A stretch of DNA of 20,364 nucleotides from Halonatronomonas sp051745085 (GTDB taxonomy: Bacteria > Bacillota > Halanaerobiia > Halanaerobiales > Halarsenatibacteraceae). Shown here in pieces: positions 14,073-20,364 of this stretch. Made by a program: the position numbers and the translations under genes. Below the pieces are notes generated by a model, which saw nothing but the letters and a program-made list of their open reading frames with translations, did not search any database and was not told where the DNA came from. Numbering within the stretch: position 1 is the stretch's first letter; each line of letters opens with the position of its first letter. The DNA lies in the NCBI GenBank assembly GCA_051745085.1, contig JBNJDR010000033.1, positions 1 to 20,364 on the forward strand, read 5' to 3'.

Positions 14073-15704
14073 ATGGATAATAAATTATTTAAGTTTGCCC
14101 GACCGGAGAATGAACCGATTTATGATTATAGCCCGGGTAGTACAGAACGCAAGGAGATTAAGTACGAATTAAAAGATATGAAAGAAAAAACTGTAGAAAT
14201 ACCTATAGTAATAGGTGGTCAAGAAATTAGAACAGATAATATGGGTGAAGTTGTATGTCCTCATGATCATGAAAAAGTTTTAGCACGGTATCATAAGGCA
14301 GATAGTGAGACGGTGCAAATGGCGGTAGAGAACTCATTGGAAGCGAAGAAAAAGTGGCAGGCAATGCCGTGGCAGGATAGGGCAGCTATTTTTGAAAGAG
14401 CGGCAGAACTTCTATCAGGGCCATGGAGAGCTAGAATCAACGCTGCCACCATGTTGAGTCAGAGTAAAAATATCTTCCAGGCTGAAATAGATGCAGCCTG
14501 TGAATTGATAGATTTCTTTAGATTCAATAACTATTACTTAAGTGAGATTTATCAGGATCAGCCAGCTTCACTTTCTTCCGAAATAAACTTGTTGGAATAT
14601 AGGCCTTTAGAAGGTTTTGTTTTTGCTGTACCCCCGTTTAACTTTACTTCTATTGGCGGTAATTTACCCTCCGCTCCAGCAGTATGTGGCAATACAGTAT
14701 TATGGAAGCCGGCCTCAACTGCAGTATACTCTAACTATCTTGTCTTTAAATTATTAGAAGAAGCAGGCCTTCCTGCCGGGGTTATCAACTTTATTCCGGG
14801 ATCGGGAAGAGAGATCGGGCCTGAAGTTATTTCTCATCCGAAGTTGGCGGGGATCCATTTCACTGGTTCTACCAATACATTTCAGTATATGTGGGAAGAA
14901 GTAGGCAAGAATATAACTAAGTATGAAAGTTATCCTCGAATAGTAGGAGAAACAGGAGGCAAGGATTTCGTGTTTGCCCATGAATCAGCTGATCCAGAGG
15001 CTTTAATAACTGCTCTGGTTCGAGGTGCTTTTGAGTATCAGGGCCAGAAATGTTCCGCTGCTTCTCGCGCTTACATTCCTGCTAATCTCTGGGATGAAAT
15101 TAGCGATGAGCTCCTGCAGCAGGTAGAGGATCTTAAGGTTGGACCGGTTGAAGATTTTACTAACTTCATTAATGCCGTTATCGATCATAAAGCATTTGAC
15201 AGTATAACTGGTTATATTGAAGAAGCCAGAAAGTCCGAAGATGCAAGCATCCTGGCTGGAGGAGATTATGATGACACCGTAGGCTTTTATATTGATCCTA
15301 CAGTTGTTTTAGCCGAAAAGCCTGATTTTAAAACCATGCAGGAAGAAATTTTTGGTCCGGTATTAACAATATATATTTATGATCCGGCAGATTACGAAGA
15401 AACCCTGCACCTTTGTGATCAGACTTCTCCGTATGCTTTAACTGGCGCTGTTTTTAGTGGAGATAGAGAAGCTATTATAAAGGCTAGAGAGATTTTGGAA
15501 CAGGCTGCTGGTAATTTTTATATCAATGACAAACCAACTGGCGCTGTTGTTGGCCGCCAGCCTTTCGGTGGTGCGCGAGCTTCAGGTACCAATGATAAAG
15601 CTGGAAGTAAGCTTAATTTATATCGCTGGATATCGCCTCGCACAATTAAAGAGAACTTGAATCCACCGAAAGATTACCGGTATCCATTTATGGCAGACAA
15701 ATAA
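14073..15704 (+). CDS. L-glutamate gamma-semialdehyde (1-pyrroline-5-carboxylate) dehydrogenase
   Basis: It oxidises glutamate semialdehyde, the open form of P5C, to glutamate with NAD(P)+, the second step of proline breakdown. The 543 residues show the aldehyde dehydrogenase plan. PPFNFTSIGGNL and VLWKPAS bind the cofactor, FTGSTNTFQYMWEEVG is the glycine loop, and E293 in GETGGKD and the nucleophile C327 in GQKCSAASR are the catalytic pair. EEIFGPVL and the substrate-site end QPFGGARASGTNDKAG, marking P5C specificity, follow. The N-terminal stretch (NEPIYDYSPGSTERKEIK) resembles the free-standing ALDH4A1 subfamily rather than the PutA-fused form. GAGGTGAT precedes the ATG. Placement directly after the flavin dehydrogenase set is the main reason to call that set proline-specific. 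The gene symbol (pruA or rocA) is left open. Confidence 0.93.
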   Translation: MDNKLFKFARPENEPIYDYSPGSTERKEIKYELKDMKEKTVEIPIVIGGQEIRTDNMGEVVCPHDHEKVLARYHKADSETVQMAVENSLEAKKKWQAMPWQDRAAIFERAAELLSGPWRARINAATMLSQSKNIFQAEIDAACELIDFFRFNNYYLSEIYQDQPASLSSEINLLEYRPLEGFVFAVPPFNFTSIGGNLPSAPAVCGNTVLWKPASTAVYSNYLVFKLLEEAGLPAGVINFIPGSGREIGPEVISHPKLAGIHFTGSTNTFQYMWEEVGKNITKYESYPRIVGETGGKDFVFAHESADPEALITALVRGAFEYQGQKCSAASRAYIPANLWDEISDELLQQVEDLKVGPVEDFTNFINAVIDHKAFDSITGYIEEARKSEDASILAGGDYDDTVGFYIDPTVVLAEKPDFKTMQEEIFGPVLTIYIYDPADYEETLHLCDQTSPYALTGAVFSGDREAIIKAREILEQAAGNFYINDKPTGAVVGRQPFGGARASGTNDKAGSKLNLYRWISPRTIKENLNPPKDYRYPFMADK

Positions 15705-15711
15705 AGAAGAT

Positions 15712-15739
15712 AGCCGGCCTTAAGGGGCCGGCTTCTCTA
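15712..15739 (+). terminator. GC-rich hairpin, probable terminator or attenuator before the regulator gene
   Basis: AGCCGGCC (15712-15719) pairs perfectly with GGCCGGCT (15726-15733). The following tract (TCTCTATATTTTA) is only moderately T-rich, so termination may be partial and the regulator could be read from the upstream operon. Confidence 0.6.
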
Positions 15740-15763
15740 TATTTTATGAAGGAAGGGTTATAT

Positions 15764-16945
15764 ATGGTCAATGATCATTATGATAGACAACTTGATTTGA
15801 TTAAAGCTTTAGTATTTCAAGAGGACCAACGTATATCATTAACCTCTGCAGAGAAGACCACTCCCCTAACTCTTCCTGAAGATACTGTCCTGGTTCTGGA
15901 AGCTAAAGATAAAGAAGATTTTACTTCGCTTAGATCTGCTCTGACTAGAGAAGCTGATTTACGGCAGTGGCAGAAGAAGGTTCAGCATCTGTTAAGTCAA
16001 ATTTTAAAATATTACTTAGTGATTGCTGTAGATGATCTCCGCCTTGCTGTCTTTATAAAAAGAGAAGTGGTAGACCTGGAAAAGTTATTCGCTTTTCTGT
16101 TAGAATCAAGCCAGCTTGAAGGCCAGAGTGATTTTTATCTGGGTATAGGCCAGGAGTATAATATTATTCAAGATTTGGCTATTTCGTATCAAGAGGCGGT
16201 GCAGGCGGTGCGGTACGGTCGGTTTTTTCAGCAGGATTTTGTTCAGTATAAGGAACTGATGTTAAACGAACCAGGGGCAGCTTTGTTCCTTGATGAAGAG
16301 GCCAGGTTGGTCTTAACTTATATCAGAGAGAATAACCTGCATTTAGCAGCAGAAGAATTTGATCAATTTAAATCCCAGTTGTACCATAGCTGCTGGCCGG
16401 CTGAGATAAAGGTTCGCATTTATACTTTGTTTAAGCAGATTATATCTCTACTCACTGATAAATTTCATTCAACTCAGTCAGAAGGCAAAACCCCTTTTGC
16501 TCTTGAGGAAATTATAAATGTTTCTCATGTAGATGCCTTAAATAATCTAGGGGAACAATTTTGGAATTGGTTGGTGCAGTCTTTCGGAGGGGAATTATCT
16601 TACCCCTCTTTACGTCCAGAGATACAGGATGCTTTAGAATATATTCGAAATAATTACGATGAAGATATAAGCCTGGATATGATCTCTCGGCAGGTGGGTT
16701 TATCTGAATATTATTTTAGCCATCTTTTTAGTAATGAAGTGGGTGAAAGCTTTTCGACTTATCTAAGTCAGTATAGATTACATCAAGCAGCTCGAATGCT
16801 TACTAGAGAGATTCAGAAAAACATTTCTGAGATTGCCTATGAGGTAGGTTTTAATGACCCCAATTATTTTGCCCGGGCATTTAAAGAAAAAAATGGAGTA
16901 TCCCCGAGTAAATATCGCATGTTAAATTGGGATCAAACAGATTAA
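15764..16945 (+). CDS. AraC-family transcriptional regulator with large N-terminal domain
   Basis: A 393-residue regulator. The C-terminal 100 or so residues are a double helix-turn-helix of the AraC/XylS type: ISRQVGLSEYYFSHLF, then ISEIAYEVGFNDPNYFARAF ending GVSPSKYR. The N-terminal 280 residues include a stretch (YYLVIAVDDLRLAVFI and FYLGIGQEYNIIQDLAISY) that resembles the degenerate GGDEF-like domain of CdaR/PucR and YesN-type regulators. No phosphoreceiver domain precedes it, so it is probably a one-component sensor. The frame opens at 15746, but the ribosome site AAGGAAGGG follows that ATG, so the ATG at 15764 is chosen. It sits between the proline-oxidation genes and the 2-oxoacid oxidoreductase genes and could control either. 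The ligand is unknown. Confidence 0.85.
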   Translation: MVNDHYDRQLDLIKALVFQEDQRISLTSAEKTTPLTLPEDTVLVLEAKDKEDFTSLRSALTREADLRQWQKKVQHLLSQILKYYLVIAVDDLRLAVFIKREVVDLEKLFAFLLESSQLEGQSDFYLGIGQEYNIIQDLAISYQEAVQAVRYGRFFQQDFVQYKELMLNEPGAALFLDEEARLVLTYIRENNLHLAAEEFDQFKSQLYHSCWPAEIKVRIYTLFKQIISLLTDKFHSTQSEGKTPFALEEIINVSHVDALNNLGEQFWNWLVQSFGGELSYPSLRPEIQDALEYIRNNYDEDISLDMISRQVGLSEYYFSHLFSNEVGESFSTYLSQYRLHQAARMLTREIQKNISEIAYEVGFNDPNYFARAFKEKNGVSPSKYRMLNWDQTD

Positions 16946-17082
16946 ATTATAAGCCCTATAACAATTTAGTACAGATAATGACAAAATAATACTAAAGGTA
17001 AACTGGAGCGATTACGGAAATAAAGTAACAATTGGATTGAATATGATTAAATTATTTTATTATGATAAAGGAGCTGATTCCT

Positions 17083-17286
17083 TTGGCGGGAAAAGGTAAA
17101 GTAAAAATTGATAGACCGGATTGGTGCAAAGTCTGTGGTATTTGTATCGAAGTATGCCCGGTTGAAGTACTTGAATTGGGTCAAAATAGAATCCAGATAG
17201 CTGAGCTGGATAACTGCATCGGCTGTGAAAATTGTGAATTGAGTTGTCCTGATTATGTATTAAAGGTGGTGGATGATGATGAGTAA
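17083..17286 (+). CDS. korD: 2-oxoacid:ferredoxin oxidoreductase, delta (ferredoxin-like) subunit
   Basis: A 67-residue two-cluster ferredoxin. C15-x2-C18-x2-C21-x3-C25-P and C45-x2-C48-x2-C51-x3-C55-P bind two [4Fe-4S] clusters that take electrons from the catalytic subunits to free ferredoxin. The frame is open from an ATG at 17062, but that ATG lies before the ribosome site AAGGAG (17068-17073). The TTG at 17083, nine bases after it, gives MAGKGKVKIDRPDWC, a normal KorD beginning, so TTG is the start. The stop overlaps the start of the next gene. The order delta-alpha-beta-gamma is usual for four-chain 2-oxoglutarate-type enzymes. The upstream gap (16946-17082) shows no convincing promoter. 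Confidence 0.88.
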   Translation: MAGKGKVKIDRPDWCKVCGICIEVCPVEVLELGQNRIQIAELDNCIGCENCELSCPDYVLKVVDDDE

Positions 17287-18427
17287 AAATGATAAAAGTA
17301 GAACGATGCTTCTTCAGGGTGATGAGGCGGTTGTAGAAGGCGGGATGGCCGCTGGGGTAGATTTCTTTGCAGGTTATCCTATTACACCAGCCTCTGAAAT
17401 TGCTGAAGGTTTTTCCGAACAACTACCTAAAAAGGGTGGTAAGTTCATCCAGATGGAAGATGAAATAGCCAGCATGGGCTGTATTATCGGTGCCTCTCTG
17501 GCAGGGGCCAAAGCCATTACGGCTACAAGTGGTCCAGGTTTTTCTCTAAAACAAGAGAATTTAGGGTTTGGCATAATGGTAGAAGCCCCCTGTGTTGTGG
17601 TTAACGTCCAGAGGGTAGGGCCATCCACAGGTCTGCCAACTTCTCCTTCCCAGGGAGACATCATGCAGGCTCGCTGGGGAACTCACGGGGATCATCCGAT
17701 TATAGCTTTGTCTCCATCTTCGGTGGCTGAAACTTTTGATCTGACCGTGACCGCGTTTAACCTGGCGGAGAAATATCGAATTCCGGTGATTCTGCTGTTA
17801 GACGAGATCGTAGGGCACATGCGGGAGAAGATCACTATTCCCCCGGCAGATGAGCTAGAGATAATTAATAGGAAGAAACCGGATTTAGACGACAGGGAAA
17901 ATTTTAATCCCTATGAAGAAACTGAAGATTTAGTTCCGCCGATGCCTGATTACGGTACCGGTTTTAGGTATCACTCTACGGGACTTTTTCACGATAAAAC
18001 TGGTTTCCCAAGGGGGAAAACTGAAGACGCGAAAAAATTAATGGATAGATTAACTGGTAAAATTAATAATAACCTTGATGATATCATCAAGCTGGAAGAT
18101 GATTTGGTTGGAGATGAAGATGTAGTCGTGCTTGCTTATGGTTCAACAGTTAGATCAGCTATTAGCGCTGTTATTCAGGCGAGAAAAGAAGGTCATAAAG
18201 TTGGCTGGGTTAAGTTAAAGACGATCTGGCCCTTTGCTTCTGATTACGTAAGCGAGTTGGCGGAAAAAGTCGATACTATTATTGTCCCTGAATTGAACAT
18301 GGGCCAGCTGATCGGCGAAGTAGAGAGAGCAGCCTGCGGCAAGGCGAATATTAAAGGTATAAATAGATATGATGGCACTTTAATCACTCCTGCCGATGTT
18401 TTGGCTGAGATCAAGGAGGTAATCTAA
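17279..18427 (+). CDS. korA: 2-oxoacid:ferredoxin oxidoreductase, alpha subunit
   Basis: The alpha chain binds the 2-oxoacid and holds the CoA-side domain. It shows the family segments: LLQGDEAVVEGGMAAGVDFF, GYPITPASEIAEG, MEDEIASMGCIIGASLAGA, ATSGPGFSLKQENLG and GPSTGLPTSPSQGD. A C-terminal Rossmann-like domain follows (VVVLAYGSTVRSA, PELNMGQLIGEV). The gamma domain is not fused, matching the separate gamma gene downstream. Three consecutive ATG codons (17273, 17276, 17279) lie after AAAGGTGG; I take the last (nine bases from the ribosome site, 382 residues), but 17273 is nearly as likely. It overlaps the delta gene. 2-Oxoglutarate is the preferred substrate guess because methylmalonyl-CoA mutase follows; a branched-chain 2-oxoacid is the main alternative. 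Confidence 0.9.
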   Translation: MSKNDKSRTMLLQGDEAVVEGGMAAGVDFFAGYPITPASEIAEGFSEQLPKKGGKFIQMEDEIASMGCIIGASLAGAKAITATSGPGFSLKQENLGFGIMVEAPCVVVNVQRVGPSTGLPTSPSQGDIMQARWGTHGDHPIIALSPSSVAETFDLTVTAFNLAEKYRIPVILLLDEIVGHMREKITIPPADELEIINRKKPDLDDRENFNPYEETEDLVPPMPDYGTGFRYHSTGLFHDKTGFPRGKTEDAKKLMDRLTGKINNNLDDIIKLEDDLVGDEDVVVLAYGSTVRSAISAVIQARKEGHKVGWVKLKTIWPFASDYVSELAEKVDTIIVPELNMGQLIGEVERAACGKANIKGINRYDGTLITPADVLAEIKEVI

Positions 18428-19255
18428 ATGCAGGTAGATATAGAGAAATATTTGCGCCAGGATAAACTGCCCCATATTTGGTGTCCTGGATGTGGTCACG
18501 GAACCGTAATGGGAAGCCTGGTGAGAGCTATTGATCAGACAGATTTAGATCAGGATAAAACAGTGGTTATTTCCGGAATAGGATGTTCAGGGAGGGCTTC
18601 AGGGTATTTAAACTTTGACAGTCTTCACGTTACCCACGGCCGGGCTATTACCTTTGCGACTGGGGTAAAAATGGCTAATCCTGAACTTAACGTTATAGTA
18701 ATAACCGGTGATGGCGATGGGGCTGCAATCGGCGGCAACCACCTGATCCATGGAGCGAGAAGAAATATAGATATTAAAGTCATTCTCTTTAATAATAATA
18801 TATATGGGATGACCAGTGGGCAGTTTTCACCGATGACACCCACCGGAGATACTGCGACCACAGCTCCTTATGGAAATATAGATCAGAATTTTGACTTATG
18901 TGAATTAGCTCGCACTTCTGGGGCTACATTTGTAGGAAGAGGAGCTAGTTATCAGCCGCGGAAGATGATTAAGATCTTTAAAGAAGGCTTAAATCATAAT
19001 GGCTTTACCTTTATTGAAACTATCACACAGTGCCCTGTTAACTACGGCCGTCGTAATAATATTGGGGGGGCTAGAGATATGCTGCAGTGGCAGAAAGAGC
19101 ATATTGTGGATAGTAGTAAATATGAAAAGATGGATCCGGAAGATAGAGAAGGCATGATATCTACCGGAGTCCTGTATCAGATAGAAAAAGACGAATATAC
19201 CGAGAAATACAATGAAGTAATCGAAAATGCACAGGCAGGTGATAAGAATGAGTAG
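18428..19255 (+). CDS. korB: 2-oxoacid:ferredoxin oxidoreductase, beta (TPP-binding) subunit
   Basis: The 275-residue beta chain binds thiamine pyrophosphate and a [4Fe-4S] cluster. Visible features are the N-terminal PHIWCPGCGHG (C19, C22), GIGCSGRASGYLNFDSLHVTHGRA, and the TPP motif starting GDGDGAAIGG (94-103) and ending in ILFNNNIYGMTSGQ. FSPMTPTGDTATT and ETITQCPVNYGRRN then match the 2-oxoglutarate-type branch of the family rather than pyruvate enzymes. With the alpha chain it decarboxylates a 2-oxoacid, forms an acyl-CoA and passes electrons to ferredoxin. Its ATG directly abuts the alpha stop codon, with AAGGAGGT eight bases upstream. The gamma gene overlaps its end by eight bases. 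Confidence 0.92.
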   Translation: MQVDIEKYLRQDKLPHIWCPGCGHGTVMGSLVRAIDQTDLDQDKTVVISGIGCSGRASGYLNFDSLHVTHGRAITFATGVKMANPELNVIVITGDGDGAAIGGNHLIHGARRNIDIKVILFNNNIYGMTSGQFSPMTPTGDTATTAPYGNIDQNFDLCELARTSGATFVGRGASYQPRKMIKIFKEGLNHNGFTFIETITQCPVNYGRRNNIGGARDMLQWQKEHIVDSSKYEKMDPEDREGMISTGVLYQIEKDEYTEKYNEVIENAQAGDKNE

Positions 19256-19793
19256 ATTTGAAGTAAGATTAAGTGGAGCTGGCGGTCAGGGGATGATCCT
19301 GGCTGGAATTATCCTGGCTGAATCTGCCCTGGACAATGATGACCTGTATGTGGTTCAAACTCAGTCTTATGGGCCGGAATCCCGGGGCGGCGCCAGCCGA
19401 GCCGAGGTGGTAATTAGTGATGAACCTATCGATTATCCTAAAGTCATTAAAGCTGACCTGCTGCTTGCCTTAACCCAGGAAGCTCTAAATAAATATGGCG
19501 ATGATGTAAGAGAAGGCGGCAATGTAATTGCTGATGAAAGTTTTGTAGAAACAGATTATCAACCGCCGGAAAATGTTAGTTATCACCAAATTCCGATTAT
19601 AGCTACAGCTGAAGAAGAAATAGGCTTAAAGTTAACAGCTAATATGGTTGCTCTGGGAGCGGCCAGCCATTTTATTACAGATATTGAATCGGATAAAATT
19701 CTGGAGGCGCTCTTAAACCGGGTGCCCGCAGGAACTGAGGATAAAAACAAAGCTGCTTTTGAGGCAGGTATAAGTCTGATTACGGGGAGGTAG
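19248..19793 (+). CDS. korC: 2-oxoacid:ferredoxin oxidoreductase, gamma subunit
   Basis: A 181-residue gamma chain with the typical opening MSRFEVRLSGAGGQGMILAG, then QSYGPESRGGASRAEVVIS, the middle LLLALTQEALNKYG, and ANMVALGAASHF near the end. This subunit contributes to the CoA-binding and dimer interface of the complex. The frame is open further upstream to 19227, but AGGTGAT before the ATG at 19248 and the family's usual start favour 19248, overlapping the beta gene by eight bases. It ends five bases before the mutase start, and its last codons (GGGGAGGTAG) carry the ribosome site of that gene. The whole delta-alpha-beta-gamma set and the mutase are therefore probably one operon. Confidence 0.92.
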   Translation: MSRFEVRLSGAGGQGMILAGIILAESALDNDDLYVVQTQSYGPESRGGASRAEVVISDEPIDYPKVIKADLLLALTQEALNKYGDDVREGGNVIADESFVETDYQPPENVSYHQIPIIATAEEEIGLKLTANMVALGAASHFITDIESDKILEALLNRVPAGTEDKNKAAFEAGISLITGR

Positions 19794-19798
19794 AATTA

Positions 19799-20364
19799 AT
19801 GGCTGATATCAAGCAAGGATTTAAGAAGTGGAAGGAAGAGAAACTCGAGAAAACTGTAAATACCTTTGGGGAACGGAAAGAGGAGTTCATGACGGACTCA
19901 CATATTCCCGTTAAACCTTTATATACTCCATTAGATACAGAGTCTATCGATTACATGGATGATATAAATTTTCCGGGCCAGCATCCTTATACTAGAGGAG
20001 TCTATCCGACTATGTATCGGAGTAAGCTCTGGACAATGAGGCAGTATGCTGGATTCGGTACAGCTAAAGAAACGAATGAACGGTTTAGGTACCTGTTAGA
20101 TCAAGGCCAAACTGGTTTGAGTGTTGCCTTTGACCTGCCAACTCAGATCGGCTATGATTCTGATCATCAGATGGCTAAAGGTGAGGTGGGCAGGGTAGGA
20201 GTAGCTATTGACACCCTGGCAGATATGGAGACATTATTTGATCAGATACCTCTGGATCAGGTTAGTACTTCCATGACGATCAATGCCCCAGCCTCTGTAC
20301 TGCTGGCTATGTATATCGCAGTAGCAGAAAAACAGGGTGTATCTAAAGAAAAATTGGCCGGAAC
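19799..20364 (+). CDS. Methylmalonyl-CoA mutase, large subunit catalytic domain (partial, 3' end cut by the window)
   Basis: A B12-dependent acyl-CoA mutase interconverting succinyl-CoA and methylmalonyl-CoA. The first 188 residues are visible. FPGQHPYTRGVYPTMYRS is the N-terminal barrel entry of the roughly 550-residue archaeal/Firmicute-type large subunit, which lacks its own B12 domain. RQYAGFGTAKETNERF carries Y83; the tyrosine here is the residue found in methylmalonyl-CoA mutases, where isobutyryl-CoA mutases have phenylalanine. GQTGLSVAFDLPTQIGYDSD and TSMTINAPASVLLAMYIAVAE follow the family pattern. The ribosome site GGGGAGG lies in the end of the gamma gene, and the ATG comes five bases after the gamma stop. 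A small B12-binding subunit and epimerase would be expected beyond the window. The family is certain; substrate specificity is likely but rests on one visible residue. Confidence 0.93.
   Translation, partial: MADIKQGFKKWKEEKLEKTVNTFGERKEEFMTDSHIPVKPLYTPLDTESIDYMDDINFPGQHPYTRGVYPTMYRSKLWTMRQYAGFGTAKETNERFRYLLDQGQTGLSVAFDLPTQIGYDSDHQMAKGEVGRVGVAIDTLADMETLFDQIPLDQVSTSMTINAPASVLLAMYIAVAEKQGVSKEKLAG

Noticed and set aside
16942..17054. TTAAATTA copies at 16942 and 17047 echoing the half-site of the palindrome at 10582
   Set aside because: Eight A/T-only bases in A/T-rich intergenic DNA are expected by chance, and neither copy forms an inverted repeat.
17032..17066. Promoter for the 2-oxoacid oxidoreductase operon (TTGGAT or TTGAAT with TATTAT/TATGAT)
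   Set aside because: Spacings are 15 or 20 bp, or the start would fall inside the ribosome site. No combination is convincing.

Overview
The window reads as chromosome of a low-to-medium GC anaerobic Firmicute-like bacterium, plausibly a halophilic member of the Halanaerobiales. That placement is inference from gene content (cation/H+ antiporter with a stress-protein domain, ferredoxin-linked 2-oxoacid metabolism, amino-acid fermentation genes, clear AGGAGG-type ribosome sites); no rRNA or other phylogenetic marker is present. I see no mobile element, tRNA, rRNA or CRISPR array. The genes look native and well packed.

Region 1 (1-1965): the C-terminal end of a cation/proton antiporter fused to a universal-stress-protein domain, then a two-gene iron-storage nanocompartment operon made of an encapsulated ferritin with a C-terminal targeting peptide and an encapsulin shell. 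It has a near-consensus promoter and ends in a strong, probably bidirectional terminator. Region 2 (1966-3992): a convergent RNA ligase gene, rtcB, with its own promoter on the minus strand, then a 674-bp stretch without long genes. That stretch holds a compact transcription unit: consensus-like promoter, two unrecognised peptides of 39 and 44 residues with good ribosome sites, a possible 11-codon ORF and a strong terminator. Region 3 (3993-7749): UDP-GlcNAc 2-epimerase, an MsbA-like ABC exporter and protein-isoaspartate methyltransferase, apparently in separate units. Region 4 (7764-10554): a metal-resistance operon of a Zn/Cd/Pb P1B-type ATPase and an ArsR/CadC/SmtB-type sensor, driven by a perfect TTGACA-17-TATAAT promoter overlapped by a 9-bp-arm palindromic operator.

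Region 5 (10560-16945): a five-gene flavin/iron-sulfur dehydrogenase of the HcnABC / LhpBEF / archaeal proline dehydrogenase family ([2Fe-2S] protein, FAD/NAD oxidoreductase, double [4Fe-4S] protein, BFD-like [2Fe-2S] protein, FAD catalytic subunit), translationally coupled and followed by L-glutamate-gamma-semialdehyde (P5C) dehydrogenase and an AraC-family regulator. The context argues for proline oxidation to glutamate. Region 6 (17083-end): a four-subunit 2-oxoacid:ferredoxin oxidoreductase in D-A-B-C order, then the start of a methylmalonyl-CoA mutase large subunit.

Together regions 5 and 6 suggest a route proline -> P5C -> glutamate -> 2-oxoglutarate -> succinyl-CoA -> methylmalonyl-CoA -> propionate. 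The individual family calls are firm; the substrate assignments and the joined pathway are inference. Many genes here use a start codon just downstream of an internal ribosome site rather than the longest ORF start; the starts given follow the ribosome sites.
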